Assembly: GCA_963743785.1 (NCBI GenBank)
Contig: CAVURD010000017.1
Span: 1-64,000 of the forward strand
DNA from: Bog-473 sp963743785
GTDB lineage: Bacteria; Actinomycetota; Acidimicrobiia; Acidimicrobiales; RAAP-2
Direction: 5' to 3'
DNA length: 64,000 bases
Shown: in pieces, positions 17,296 to 26,406 of the stretch
Numbering within the stretch: the first letter of the stretch is position 1
Layout: each line of letters opens with the position of its first letter
Notes under the pieces: generated by a model
What the model was told of the DNA's origin: nothing
The model's input: the letters and a program-made list of their open reading frames with translations, nothing else
Database searches by the model: none
Position numbers and translations under genes: made by a program

Positions 17296-18489
17296 TCAGG
17301 GAAGCCCGGCCTCGGTGACGGCTTCGAGCTGGCTCGAGGCGTAATTGGTCACCAAGAGGAGTCTGCCATCGGGGCTGGTCGCCATGTCCCGGGGAGATCT
17401 CCCCGATCGTATGGAACCGGTCAGGGCCATCCGGCCACCGTGGTCGAGGGTCACGACGGCCAGGCTTGAGGCATTCTTCCTGGCGTTGACGCGAATGGAG
17501 TCGGCGATGACGAGGCCGCCATCGTGATTGACCAGGGCCAACCCGACGGGTGCTTCGCCAATCGATATGTTCTGTCGGAGGGCGCTGGCGGGATGGGTGA
17601 TCAGTGCCTTGGCCGAGAAGGCCAGGAGGGCGTCGCTCTCCCGGGCCGTGACGTAGACCGTCGAGCCCGTGGCCACCACGCGGCTGGGGTTGCACCCAGC
17701 AGTTACCACTGAGACGGTGGCTCGCGGAGCAGCACGCTCGGCCTTCCTGACATTGATGGTGGTCAGGGTTCCATTGCTCGTCGTCTCGGAGCTTCCTTCG
17801 CTCGTCACGTAGAGGAAGCGACCGTTGGGGGAGATCGCAATACCCACGGGCGTGCTGGCCAGAGCAACCGTGCCCACCAGGTGCGACCGATGAAATCCAC
17901 GGGCCAGTGCGCGCTGCAGGTTGAAGACGGCGAGTTCATTGGAGTCCTCGAGCGTCACGAAGACGTAGTGGCCGTCGGGAGAGACCACGGTCTGGCTGGC
18001 ACCGGTGCCGCCGCTGCTCAGCGTACCGAGGAGCCCATCGGTCGTCGGCGGCGGCGACCGCTCGAGTCGAGCCACGTCGAACACTTCTGCCCCGCTCCCG
18101 ATCGCACCGACGAGGTAGCGACCATCCGGGGTGAGGGCAAGGCCAACCAACCTTGGTCCTTTCACCGTCTCGGAGCTCACAAGCGTTGGGGTCGCCGAGG
18201 CCAGCGAGTACGTGCGGAGGAAACCGTAGGCCTCGGCGACAAACGCGTACTTGTTGTCCTTGCTGACGGCCACACCAGAAGGCGATCCTTCAGGTGCCGA
18301 GACGAACGTCGTCAAGATACCGTGCAGCTTCGGCGCGCTGGCTGGCGCGGTCGAACATATCGGGACGGCGACGGACGGTCGGATCTGGCCAGCGCCGGCG
18401 TCCGAGGCGCCGGGGAGTGCGACGCCGACGCCGATGGTGACCGCTACCAGGCCCCCGGCAACCAGCCTTGCGAAGGGATGCACGCCCAC
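17296..18489 (-). CDS. Secreted YncE/lactonase-like beta-propeller protein
   Basis: About 397 residues from a GTG near 18489 (VHPFARLVAGGLVAVTIGVG). The signal peptide ends near GASDAGAG. Repeated blade motifs follow: SPSGVAVSKDNKYAFVAEAY, LVGLALTPDGRYLVGAI, TVVSPDGHYVFVTLED, PVGIAISPNGRFLYVTSE, PRDMATSPDGRLLLVTNY. This is a seven-bladed surface or periplasmic propeller; no catalytic function can be assigned. It lies 26 bp after serS on the same strand, but co-transcription is uncertain. A longer start at 18564 would overlap serS and is less likely. Confidence 0.75.
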   Translation of the reverse strand: MGVHPFARLVAGGLVAVTIGVGVALPGASDAGAGQIRPSVAVPICSTAPASAPKLHGILTTFVSAPEGSPSGVAVSKDNKYAFVAEAYGFLRTYSLASATPTLVSSETVKGPRLVGLALTPDGRYLVGAIGSGAEVFDVARLERSPPPTTDGLLGTLSSGGTGASQTVVSPDGHYVFVTLEDSNELAVFNLQRALARGFHRSHLVGTVALASTPVGIAISPNGRFLYVTSEGSSETTSNGTLTTINVRKAERAAPRATVSVVTAGCNPSRVVATGSTVYVTARESDALLAFSAKALITHPASALRQNISIGEAPVGLALVNHDGGLVIADSIRVNARKNASSLAVVTLDHGGRMALTGSIRSGRSPRDMATSPDGRLLLVTNYASSQLEAVTEAGLP

Positions 18490-18515
18490 AGGTTCGCGCA
18501 AGCCCGGCGGTGGGG

Positions 18516-19820
18516 TCAGGGCCCCTTGATGAGGAGCTCCCCGCCCAGGTATGGGGCCAAGCACTCAGGCAGGAGTACCGTGCCGTCTTCCTGTCGCCCG
18601 TTCTCCATCAGGGCGGCCCACATCCTGGGCCAGGCCAGAGCCGAGCCATTCACCGTGTGGACCAGCTGCGGCGCCCCGCCAGGCGCCGGACGGTATCGGA
18701 CCTGGGCCCGCCGGGCCTGGTAGTCGCGGAACCAGCTGGTCGAACTGACCTCCAGCCACTTGTCGACGCCCGGCGCATACACCTCGAGGTCGAAGGTGCG
18801 GGCCGACGGACCACCCAGATCGCCGGTGCACAGATCCATGACGCGGTAGCGCAACTCGAGTTCCCGGAGCATGGACTCGGCACGGGCGAGGATGTCGGCC
18901 AGAGCGTCGAGCGCCTGGTCGGGTGTGGTGTACGCAAAGAGCTCTACCTTGTCGAACTCGTGTACGCGCAGGAGACCGCGGGTGTCGCGTCCGGCCGAAC
19001 CCGCCTCACGGCGGTAACACGCGGTGGCCGCGGTGAAGCGCAAGGGCAGCACCGACTCCTCCAGAATCTCGCCCCGGTGCATCGACGTCAGCGGAACCTC
19101 GGCGGTCGGGATCGCCCAGAGGTCGTCACGTTCGAGGTGATAGGCGTCGTCGGCGAATTTCGGCAAATGACCGGTGGCCGTCATGGTCTCGGTCAGCACC
19201 ACCGTCGGGGGACGGATCTCCTCGTAGACCGGAGCGTGGCGGTCCAGCGCGAATCCGGTCAGCGCCCGCAGCAGGCGGGCGCCGGCGCCCCGGTAGAGGG
19301 GAAACATGGAACCCGAGAGACGGGCACCTCGTTCCATATCGAGCAATTGCATCGCCTGGCCGATCTCCCAGTGCGGGACGTGCTGGTGGTCAGCTCGCCC
19401 CGGTTCGGGCGCACCCGACTCCTTGCCGGGCCACCAGCGGCGTATCTCGACGTTGTCGGCGTCGCTGTCCCCGTCGGGAACCTCGGGCATCGGGATGTTG
19501 GGCAGGTAGAGCAGTCCCAGCCGGACCTTCTCCCACTCGACCTCTGCGTCCGCCGCGGCGGAGCGCTCGTCCTCGCCCAGCCGTCGGCTCTGCTCGCTGA
19601 GCTCGGTGGCCCGGGCTTCGTCGCCGGCCTTCTTCGCCGCCCCCACCTCACGACTGAGAGCCTTGACCTCGGCCCGCAGCGATTCGGAGCGGGACAGTCG
19701 GGCGCGATGGGCCACGTCGGCCGCGATGATCTCGTCGATCTCCGATGCTGCCACGCCACGTCGGGCCAGCGCCGCCTTGACGCCGTCGGGATCGTCCCGC
19801 AGCAGCCGAATATCGATCAT
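18516..19820 (-). CDS. serS: Seryl-tRNA synthetase
   Basis: 434 residues. The N-terminal coiled-coil arm (about 30-100, SLRAEVKALSREVGAAKKAG) binds tRNA-Ser. Class II motif 2 is FTAATACYRREAGSAGRDTRG and motif 3 is NGRQEDGTVLLPECLAPYLG, with HTVNGSALAWPRMWAALMEN before it. It charges tRNA-Ser in the cytoplasm. Full length, intact and divergent from the ABC transporter genes. Confidence 0.97.
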   Translation of the reverse strand: MIDIRLLRDDPDGVKAALARRGVAASEIDEIIAADVAHRARLSRSESLRAEVKALSREVGAAKKAGDEARATELSEQSRRLGEDERSAAADAEVEWEKVRLGLLYLPNIPMPEVPDGDSDADNVEIRRWWPGKESGAPEPGRADHQHVPHWEIGQAMQLLDMERGARLSGSMFPLYRGAGARLLRALTGFALDRHAPVYEEIRPPTVVLTETMTATGHLPKFADDAYHLERDDLWAIPTAEVPLTSMHRGEILEESVLPLRFTAATACYRREAGSAGRDTRGLLRVHEFDKVELFAYTTPDQALDALADILARAESMLRELELRYRVMDLCTGDLGGPSARTFDLEVYAPGVDKWLEVSSTSWFRDYQARRAQVRYRPAPGGAPQLVHTVNGSALAWPRMWAALMENGRQEDGTVLLPECLAPYLGGELLIKGP

Positions 19821-19846
19821 GCCTGCTCAAAGTAGCCTGCGACGGC

Positions 19847-20896
19847 ATGCCGGCCGGACACGTACCCGCCGTCGAAGTGACGGACCTCACCGTGCGCTAC
19901 GGCTCCGAGGGTGAGGTCACTGCGGTGGACGGGCTGGACCTGTCGGCCGAAGCCGGAGAGGTCCTGGTCGTTCTCGGGCCCAATGGGGCAGGCAAGACGT
20001 CGACCATCGAGTCGATGGAGGGATACCGCCGCCCGGCTGGTGGCCGCATCGCGGTGCTGGGGCTCGATCCCATTGCCGATCACCGTCAGCTGACCGAGCT
20101 CATGGGCGTCATGTTGCAGAAGGGCGGCGTCTACCCGATGCTGCCGCCCCGGCATGTCCTCGACCTCTTCTCCCGCTTCTATGCGGCGCCACTGGCCACC
20201 GACGACTTACTGGACCTGGTCTCCCTTCGGGGCGTCGCCACTACACCGTGGCGCCATCTTTCCGGTGGCGAACAACAACGGCTCTCGCTCGCCTTGGCCC
20301 TCGTCGGCCGGCCCCGGGTGGCCTTTCTCGATGAACCGACGGCCGGTGTCGACCCCGAGGGCCGCCTGGCCATCAGGGCCGTAGTGACCGACCTGCGCAC
20401 CCAGGGCGTGTGCGTGGTGCTCACCACCCACGAGCTGGTTGAAGCCGAGAAGATGGCCGACCGGATCGTCATCGTCTCCTCGGGCCGGGTCGTCCTGGCC
20501 GGGACGCCGACTGAGCTCTCGAGCGGTGCGGGATCGAACCGTGTCTCCTTCGGCGCGCCCCCAGGTTTGGACACGGTCGCGCTGGCTCTCCAACTCGGCC
20601 CGGGGGTCTCGGTGCACGAGACCGCGCCGGGTCGCTACCGGATTGAGGGAGCGTCGGGGCCGGCAGCCACCGCCACCCTGGCCACCTGGCTGGCGGCGCG
20701 CGATGCCACCCTCTCCGATCTGGTGACAGGCCGCACGCTCGAAGACGTCTATTTCGATGCCGTCGGTGCGGCGGCTCTGCAACAGACCGAGTCGAGCACC
20801 GACCCCGACGACCGCGATGACGTCGACGGGGAGGGCTCACCCGGCCGTGGTCCGCGCCGCGGCGGCCGTCGCCGCGGACGGCGGGGTCCGCGATGA
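19847..20896 (+). CDS. ABC transporter ATP-binding protein (ABC-2 exporter)
   Basis: 349 residues. Walker A VVLGPNGAGKTST, signature HLSGGEQQRLSLAL, Walker B RVAFLDEPTAGVDPEG and the switch His in TTHELVEAEKM. The C-terminus includes the DrrA/CcmA-type domain (GRTLEDVYFDA) and a charged Asp/Arg/Gly-rich tail. It overlaps the permease gene by 4 bp (ATGA). Near heme A and thioredoxin genes, which hints at a link to cytochrome oxidase biogenesis, but the substrate is not evident. Confidence 0.93.
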   Translation: MPAGHVPAVEVTDLTVRYGSEGEVTAVDGLDLSAEAGEVLVVLGPNGAGKTSTIESMEGYRRPAGGRIAVLGLDPIADHRQLTELMGVMLQKGGVYPMLPPRHVLDLFSRFYAAPLATDDLLDLVSLRGVATTPWRHLSGGEQQRLSLALALVGRPRVAFLDEPTAGVDPEGRLAIRAVVTDLRTQGVCVVLTTHELVEAEKMADRIVIVSSGRVVLAGTPTELSSGAGSNRVSFGAPPGLDTVALALQLGPGVSVHETAPGRYRIEGASGPAATATLATWLAARDATLSDLVTGRTLEDVYFDAVGAAALQQTESSTDPDDRDDVDGEGSPGRGPRRGGRRRGRRGPR

Positions 20897-21624
20897 AGGC
20901 ATTGCTGGCCCAGACCTGGGCCGAGGTCTTCATGACCCTTCGGCGGGGCGAGACCCTTCTCTTGACCGTCGGTATCCCGGTCCTGTTCCTCGTGTTCTTC
21001 TCCACGGTCGATGTGGTGTCGACGCCGACGGCCAAGTCGGTGGACTTCTTCGTCCCCGGCATCCTGGCCCTGGCCGTGATGTCGACCGCCATGGTGTCGC
21101 TCGGCATCGCCACCGGATTCGAACGGGGCTACGGCGTCCTCAAGCGGCTCGGCTCGACCCCGCTGGGCCGACCGCGCCTGCTGGGGGCCAAGATCATCAC
21201 GATCCTGGCGGTGGAGATCGTCCAGGCCGCCATCGTGATTCCCGTCGGGCTGCTGCTCGGATGGAGCCCGGGCGCGAGCGGCTCGTGCTTCCTGAGCGCC
21301 GTTGGGATCGTGCTGCTGGCCACGGTGGGCTTCGCCGGTATCGGCCTGCTCATGGCCGGCGTGCTGAAGCCGGAGGTGAACCTGGCCGCGGCCAATGGGC
21401 TGTACCTCGTGTTCCTGCTCCTGGGGGGCATGATCGTCCCGATCACCAAGCTGCCCAGCGGCATGGCGTCGGTGGCCAAGCTCCTGCCGCCCGAGGCCCT
21501 GTCGGCCGGGCTGCACGCGTCGCTCGGTGCCGGGTCGGCCGTGCCCCCGCTCAGTTGGGCCGTCCTGGCCGTGTGGGCGGTGGCCGCCCCCCTGGCGGCG
21601 GCGCTTACGTTCCGTTGGGAGTGA
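20893..21624 (+). CDS. ABC-2 type permease
   Basis: 243 residues with six predicted helices, e.g. LLTVGIPVLFLVFFSTVDVV, ILALAVMSTAMVSLGIATGF and LYLVFLLLGGMIVPI. The cytoplasmic RGYGVLKRLGSTPLGRPRLL motif typifies ABC-2 permeases. Partner of the preceding ATPase. The last 20 bp overlap the convergent TlpA-like gene. Confidence 0.92.
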   Translation: MKALLAQTWAEVFMTLRRGETLLLTVGIPVLFLVFFSTVDVVSTPTAKSVDFFVPGILALAVMSTAMVSLGIATGFERGYGVLKRLGSTPLGRPRLLGAKIITILAVEIVQAAIVIPVGLLLGWSPGASGSCFLSAVGIVLLATVGFAGIGLLMAGVLKPEVNLAAANGLYLVFLLLGGMIVPITKLPSGMASVAKLLPPEALSAGLHASLGAGSAVPPLSWAVLAVWAVAAPLAAALTFRWE

Positions 21625-22216
21625 GCGCCCGCTCGTCGGCCGTGAAGTCGGCGGCGGTGAGCTGGTCGCCCACCACGATCTTGTTGATGGTCCCGTCGGC
21701 GTTGACGAAGACGGCGTTGGGATCGCCCCGGAAGTAGAAAGCCCCGCTGGTGATGTTCAGGCTCGGATCGTAGGCCACCGGGAACGACACACCGGTGCTG
21801 TGGATGAACGCCTTGGCGCTTGCAGTGGTGTCCTCGCTGTCCACCCCGATGACCTTGACGTGAGCCAGCGCTCCGCCTCGCGACTGTTGCGTGCGCACGG
21901 CGGCGGCCAGGGGTGGCAGCTCGGTGTGGCAGGCGACGCACCAGTTGCCGAAGAACAGCACCACGCCGGGAGTCCCGTGCCCGATGCCGTCGGAGGAGAC
22001 GACCGCGTGGCCCGAGCCGTTGAGATCGGTGCCGCTGAAGGCCGGAAGCGGGCCACCCTCGTGGGGGGCACCGGACGACTTGGCGTTTGTGCCAACCGAG
22101 GTGAAGAGGCCGATGCCCAGCGCGGTGGCCACGACCAGACCGGCCAGCAAGAAGATCTTGCGGGGCTTGCGGGGGGCGGGGTCCTCGGGGGCGGGCTCCG
22201 GAGCGTCAGCCGTCAT
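21605..22216 (-). CDS. TlpA/ResA-like membrane-anchored thioredoxin
   Basis: 203 residues. A cytoplasmic Pro-rich start, one membrane anchor (KIFLLAGLVVATALGIGLFTS) and an extracytoplasmic thioredoxin fold with the WCVAC redox motif, preceded by GVVLFFGNW; the cis-Pro region appears as AFYFRGDPNAVFV. TlpA/ResA proteins reduce cysteines of apocytochrome c or the CuA centre. Placement beside ctaB and ctaA supports a role in oxidase assembly. Confidence 0.88.
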   Translation of the reverse strand: MTADAPEPAPEDPAPRKPRKIFLLAGLVVATALGIGLFTSVGTNAKSSGAPHEGGPLPAFSGTDLNGSGHAVVSSDGIGHGTPGVVLFFGNWCVACHTELPPLAAAVRTQQSRGGALAHVKVIGVDSEDTTASAKAFIHSTGVSFPVAYDPSLNITSGAFYFRGDPNAVFVNADGTINKIVVGDQLTAADFTADERALTPNGT

Positions 22217-22228
22217 GGGGCCAACAAT

Positions 22229-23158
22229 TTAGTGAACGTGATTCATGATCAACACGTCACCGGCCATGGCCACGAACAGCACCGTCAGGTAGGTGATGGA
22301 GTAGCTGAAGACCCGCATGGCCTCGCGCCCGGTGGCCCGGTCGCGGCGCGCCAGGCGCCACAGCCTTGTGGTCATGAACAAGAACCCGGCGCCGAGCACG
22401 GCGGCCGAAGCGGTGTAGATGGCGCCGAGGTGGGCCACGGGCCCAACGACGAGGGAGACGGCGACCAGCGCCACGGTGTAGAGGACGATCTCGCGCGTGG
22501 TGCGCTTCATGGAGGCGACGACGGGCAGCATGGGCACGTCGGCCGCGGCGTAGTCCTCCTTGTAGCGCACGGCCAGCGACCAGAAGTGCGGCGGGGTCCA
22601 GATGAAGATGATGGCGAAGAGGACGACGGGGGCCAACGACAGCGAGTCGGTCACCGCCGCCCAGCCGACCAGGACGGGCACCGCCCCGGCGGCCCCGCCG
22701 ATCACGATGTTCTGCGAGCTGCGGCGCTTGAGCCACAAGGTGTAGACGAAGACGTAGAAGAGGGTGGCCGAGACGGCCAGGACGGCCGAGAGCAGGTTCA
22801 CGGCCAGGGCCAGCTCGACGAACGCCGCCACCTCTAAGGTGAGGGCGAAGACGAGGGCCGCCCTCGGCGTCATGGCCCCGGTGACCAGCGGCCGCGCCTT
22901 GGTGCGCTTCATCAGCTTGTCGATGTCGCGGTCGACCACCATGTTGATGGCGTTGGCCCCGCCGGCGGCCAGCGCCCCGCCGACCAGGGTGGCCAGCATC
23001 AGCCAGAGCGACGGCAGGCCGCGCTGGGCCACCACCATGGTGGGCAAGGTGGTGACCAGCAACAGCTCGATGATGCGCGGCTTGGTCAGGGCGACATAGG
23101 CGCCGACGGTCGACCACCCCGCTCGCTGACCCGCCAGGGCAGGGGCTTGGGAGGACAT
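22229..23158 (-). CDS. ctaB: Protoheme IX farnesyltransferase (heme O synthase)
   Basis: 309 residues with about nine membrane helices. The prenyl-diphosphate motif NAINMVVDRDIDKLMKRT and the opening YVALTKPRIIELLLVTTLPT identify CtaB/COX10. It adds a farnesyl group to heme B giving heme O for aa3-type oxidase. It is divergent from ctaA with only 30 bp between start codons. Confidence 0.97.
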   Translation of the reverse strand: MSSQAPALAGQRAGWSTVGAYVALTKPRIIELLLVTTLPTMVVAQRGLPSLWLMLATLVGGALAAGGANAINMVVDRDIDKLMKRTKARPLVTGAMTPRAALVFALTLEVAAFVELALAVNLLSAVLAVSATLFYVFVYTLWLKRRSSQNIVIGGAAGAVPVLVGWAAVTDSLSLAPVVLFAIIFIWTPPHFWSLAVRYKEDYAAADVPMLPVVASMKRTTREIVLYTVALVAVSLVVGPVAHLGAIYTASAAVLGAGFLFMTTRLWRLARRDRATGREAMRVFSYSITYLTVLFVAMAGDVLIMNHVH

Positions 23159-23188
23159 TTCACGCAGCCTACGACCAGGGAGTCGCTC

Positions 23189-24214
23189 GTGACCAAGCGG
23201 GCGACGCCGGTACGCTTGATCGAAGTGCCTGCCCGCCGCCCCGTCACGGTCTCCCCTTCACTGAGCCATCGCCTCAATGTCCTGGCCCTGGTCCTGGTGG
23301 CCCTGATTGTGGTGACCGGAGGAGCGGTGCGATTGACCGGCAGTGGCCTCGGGTGCGCCGACTGGCCCGCTTGCTCGGTTGGCCACCTGACCCCTCAACT
23401 CCATTTCCACGGGCTGGTGGAGTTCGGCAACCGCCTGGTCACCGTGGTCATCACCATTGCCGTGGCGGCATCGTTCTTGGGGACGGTGTTCAGGAGGCCG
23501 AGGCGTCGGGACCTGGTGTATCTCAGCGGGGGCCTCGTCGTCGGCGTACTGGCCCAGGCCGTGTTGGGCGGGATCGTCGTCTACACCAAGTTGAATCCGT
23601 ATCTGGTCATGGTGCACTTCCTCGCCACCATGCTGTTGCTGGTCGACGCCGTCGTGCTCGTACACCGTGACCGGCTCGACTACGGGCCGGGCTCTGCTCG
23701 ACTGCTCGTTCCCCGTCCGCTGCTGCGGCTGCACCACGGGGTGCTGGTGGTATTGGCCTTCGTCATTGCCGCCGGCACGGCGACGACCGGTGCCGGTCCG
23801 CATGCCGGCGATGCCTCGGGGCAGTTGGTGGCCAAGCGCATCCCGATTGCGCTGCGGGACATGGCGGAGCTGCACTCGAGTCTGGCCCTCTTGTTGGTGG
23901 GGCTGACCATTGGGCTCGTGGTCGGCCTCCACATGGGCGATGTGCCCGAGCGCGTACGACGGGCCGGTCGGGTGCTCCTGGTGGTGATGGTGGCCCAAGC
24001 GGCGGTCGGGTACACCCAGTACTTCACCCACCTCCCCGCCCTTCTGGTCGAAGTCCATCTGCTGGGAGTCACCGTCCTCGTCATCGGGGCCGTGCAGTGC
24101 TTTCTGGCCTGCACCTTCCATCCGGCCGAGGTCGAGGTGGGCACCCGGCACGACTCCGGGGCGGGGTCCGAGGCCCTGCCGGCGGCGGCCGGCACCGCAA
24201 TTGGCGCCCGGTAG
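23189..24214 (+). CDS. ctaA: Heme A synthase (CtaA/COX15)
   Basis: About 341 residues from GTG 23189, chosen because AGGGA lies 7 bp upstream and because a longer frame from 23147 would overlap ctaB. Eight membrane helices in two pseudo-symmetric halves. Key motifs: GGAVRLTGSGLGCADWPACS, LVEFGNR, VMVHFLATML, ELHSSLALLL and VEVHLLGVTV, containing the heme-ligand histidines. It oxidises heme O to heme A, completing the pathway begun by ctaB. Confidence 0.94.
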   Translation: MTKRATPVRLIEVPARRPVTVSPSLSHRLNVLALVLVALIVVTGGAVRLTGSGLGCADWPACSVGHLTPQLHFHGLVEFGNRLVTVVITIAVAASFLGTVFRRPRRRDLVYLSGGLVVGVLAQAVLGGIVVYTKLNPYLVMVHFLATMLLLVDAVVLVHRDRLDYGPGSARLLVPRPLLRLHHGVLVVLAFVIAAGTATTGAGPHAGDASGQLVAKRIPIALRDMAELHSSLALLLVGLTIGLVVGLHMGDVPERVRRAGRVLLVVMVAQAAVGYTQYFTHLPALLVEVHLLGVTVLVIGAVQCFLACTFHPAEVEVGTRHDSGAGSEALPAAAGTAIGAR

Positions 24215-24267
24215 GATCTCCTTTTCACCCGGGCACGGACCGCTCTCTGTCGTCCGGTACCCGATCT

Positions 24268-24340
24268 GCCCCCATCGTCCAGCGGCCTAGGACGCCACCC
24301 TTTCAAGGTGGTAACACGGGTTCGAATCCCGTTGGGGGTG
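24268..24340 (+). tRNA. tRNA-Glu (anticodon TTC)
   Basis: 73 nt, no encoded CCA. Acceptor stem GCCCCCA pairs with TGGGGGT (G-U at the first pair). Anticodon stem CCACC/GGTGG encloses CTTTCAA with anticodon TTC, and the T arm is ACGGG TTCGAAT CCCGT. Its 3' part is the integration site of the island: the last 45 bp are contained in the left copy of a 49-bp direct repeat. Confidence 0.96.
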
Positions 24341-25101
24341 CTCGACATCGCCAACCTGGTCAGGGGCGCTATTCGGATTTTCGTCCGTTGTCTCCCCTGA
24401 GGCCGTTGTCCGCGAGGTGTCCGCATCAGGTTTAATCAGGTCAATTGGCGCGGCGGCCAACGCTCCCAAGGCGTCAGCGAGAACACGATCGCGGGCCGCC
24501 GTGGCGTGCTGGTAGCGCAGGGCTGCGGTCGGAGACGAGTGACCTCCGCGGCGCATGATCTCCGCGGTACTGGCACCAGTCGCCGCCGCCCAAGTGAGCC
24601 CCGTATGGCGAAGATCATGGAGACCGAGATCCGGTCGACTGATCTTGTCCCGGGTCGTCGACCACACAGGCTCAGTGTCTTGGGCACCGCTGGGCTGTCA
24701 CCCGCCCCGGGGAATAGCCATGCATTCTTAGCCGACCCGACGTGCTTGGAAAGGTGGAGCTCGACCGCCTCGATGACATTTGGCGGTATGGCAATCAGCC
24801 GTCGCCCCGCGTCGGTCTTGGGCGGCCCGATGACCGGTGACGCTCCCGATACGGCAACAAAGGTTCGCTCGACGGAGATGGTGCCGTGTAGCTGGTCTAC
24901 GTCCCGGCGTTGCAGACCAAGAATCTCGCCTCGCCTGAGTTGGCACCACACGGCCAGGAGAATGGCCAGCTTCCACCGGTCAGGAGCGGACTCGACAGCC
25001 GCTGACACTTCTGCCACGGTCGCCGTTGGCCGCTCGTCAGAAGTGCTCTTTTGATGCCCCATTGATGCGACATGGCGACCGGGCGAAGTCGCCAGCCGCA
25101 A
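24287..25101 (-). pseudogene. Tyrosine recombinase/integrase, truncated and frameshifted
   Basis: Catalytic-domain fragment of a phage/ICE-type integrase. The first frame has LLAVWCQLRRGEILGLQRRDV (Arg I) and ends near 24675. The second frame continues with LGLHDLRHTGLTW (His-x-x-Arg) and GGHSSPTAALRYQHA (last His; the nucleophilic Tyr lies in this stretch). The N-terminal arm- and core-binding regions expected before about residue 20 are missing. The C-terminal codons run through attL into the tRNA gene, typical of integrases next to their attachment site. Not functional as read; it once mobilised the island. Confidence 0.85.
24296..24344 (+). repeat. attL: 49-bp direct repeat overlapping tRNA-Glu
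   Basis: Begins CACCCTTTCAAGGTGG and ends GGGGGTGCTCG. Identical over 49 bp to 33730-33778. It restores the 3' part of the tRNA, the usual target of tyrosine recombinases. Confidence 0.92.
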
Positions 25102-25150
25102 TCCGAGCCCGTACCGGTCGCGTTATGACGGTCACGAAAGAGGCGGTCGA

Positions 25151-25309
25151 ATGAGGTACGTCTCGCCAGTGATTGTCACAGCATCAGTTAGTGACGACCA
25201 CGGCGAGCATTGGGTGAGCTTCGTTCGGTCGCTCGGTTGGAGCTGTGACTGTGGCGAAAATGGCCGATGCGCCCATGTCTTGGCGACCCAGCAAACGGTT
25301 GAAAGATAA
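25151..25309 (+). CDS. SWIM-zinc-finger-like micro-protein
   Basis: A 52-residue frame from ATG 25151 with AAGAGG 8 bp upstream. The second half reads SLGWSCDCGENGRCAHVLAT, giving the CxCx(n)CxH pattern of SWIM zinc fingers. It is far shorter than usual SWIM proteins, so it could be a stand-alone finger or a fragment. It sits between the integrase remnant and the P-loop kinase inside the island. Confidence 0.45.
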   Translation: MRYVSPVIVTASVSDDHGEHWVSFVRSLGWSCDCGENGRCAHVLATQQTVER

Positions 25310-25384
25310 GTCTTGAGTTGCCGTCGTCAGCGGGGCGAGAAACAGAGGCGGGCGGGAGAGTGAGGCTGTGCAAAGCTTGACCTG

Positions 25385-25921
25385 GTGGACTCTCGCCCGA
25401 CGATTTATGTGATGGTCGGGCTGCCCGGGGCAGGCAAAACTACTCGCGCCCGCCAGATCGAAGCGGAGCATCCTGCGCTGCGACTCACGCTCGATGAGTG
25501 GATGGTCCCACTCTTCGGAGAGCCGGACGCTGGCGGGAAACAGGATGTCCTCGAAGGTCGTCTCGTTTGGCTTGCAATACGCGCCCTTCGGATCGGCGTC
25601 AGTGTGATCCTGGACTTTGGCGTCTGGAGCCGAGATGAACGCTCGGCACTCCGATGGCTAGCAGATGAGGCGGGAGCGAACTGCGAGCTGCACTATCTGG
25701 CGATCGATCAGGAAGAACAACAGCGTCGGCTCGAATCCAGGTTCGAATGCGAACCCGGCTCGACATATGAGATGAGGTATTTTGACCTCGACAAGTTCAG
25801 GAGTGAGTTTCAAGTCCCGAGCCAGGACGAGTTGACGACCGAACAGATAGACCTGCCACCAGCCGGGCACGCCTCGTGGGCGTCGTGGGCGTCTGAACGC
25901 TGGCCTTCGTTCGTTCCGTAA
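25385..25921 (+). CDS. AAA_33/zeta-toxin-like P-loop kinase
   Basis: 178 residues from GTG 25385. Walker A VMVGLPGAGKTTRAR at the N-terminus, LRLTLDEWMVPLFG, then SVILDFGVWSRDERSALRWLA, the pattern of predicted kinases (AAA_33, COG4639-like) that phosphorylate small molecules such as antibiotics, sugars or nucleotides. A lid region is EEQQRRLESRFE. Intact. The substrate is unknown; antibiotic phosphotransferase and toxin roles both occur in the superfamily. Confidence 0.85.
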   Translation: MDSRPTIYVMVGLPGAGKTTRARQIEAEHPALRLTLDEWMVPLFGEPDAGGKQDVLEGRLVWLAIRALRIGVSVILDFGVWSRDERSALRWLADEAGANCELHYLAIDQEEQQRRLESRFECEPGSTYEMRYFDLDKFRSEFQVPSQDELTTEQIDLPPAGHASWASWASERWPSFVP

Positions 25922-26406
25922 GGCGGTCGGCACCAGGAGGGCTCGGAATGACCCGGTACCCGCTTTCCCGGCTACGGCATTTACGACCCCGCCGTGCTTT
26001 AGGAAGGTGTACGGGAGTGGGGACCTTTTGGCGGAGATCCCAGCCGGATTCGCCTGAATCGCAGTCGCTTTCGCATTGACTGCCCCGGGAAACTTTTCGG
26101 CCGCCCGTTTCACTGCCCCGCCTCGTCGCATGACGCATGAATTTCGCTCGCTGCCAGGTCGACTGGTCCGTTTAGGTACTGCCCCGGGATGGCGGTCGCC
26201 GGGAGTGCCGTCAGCACCCCCCGGGGGTATCCGCCTTACTCGGCATTGACGTTGGACGCCGCCGTTCAAACATTTCCCCCCGAGTAAATAAGGCTCGCAA
26301 CTTCACCAAAAGGCCCCATGACCTGCACTAATGCAAGCGAGGCTTTCCCACATTTCTTCGAATCGCGCCAACCCCACAACAGGGGCACTCATATAAGGAA
26401 GTCCCA
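25922..26406. other. Intergenic stretch inside the island
   Basis: 485 bp. No gene can be supported. ACTGCCCCG occurs three times (26079-26087, 26112-26120, 26178-26186), twice preceded by CCGTTT. Function unknown. Confidence 0.4.

Noticed and set aside
26079..26186. Three ACTGCCCCG repeats as a CRISPR-like or iteron array
   Set aside because: Units are only 9 bp with unequal spacing (33 and 66 bp) and no spacer structure.
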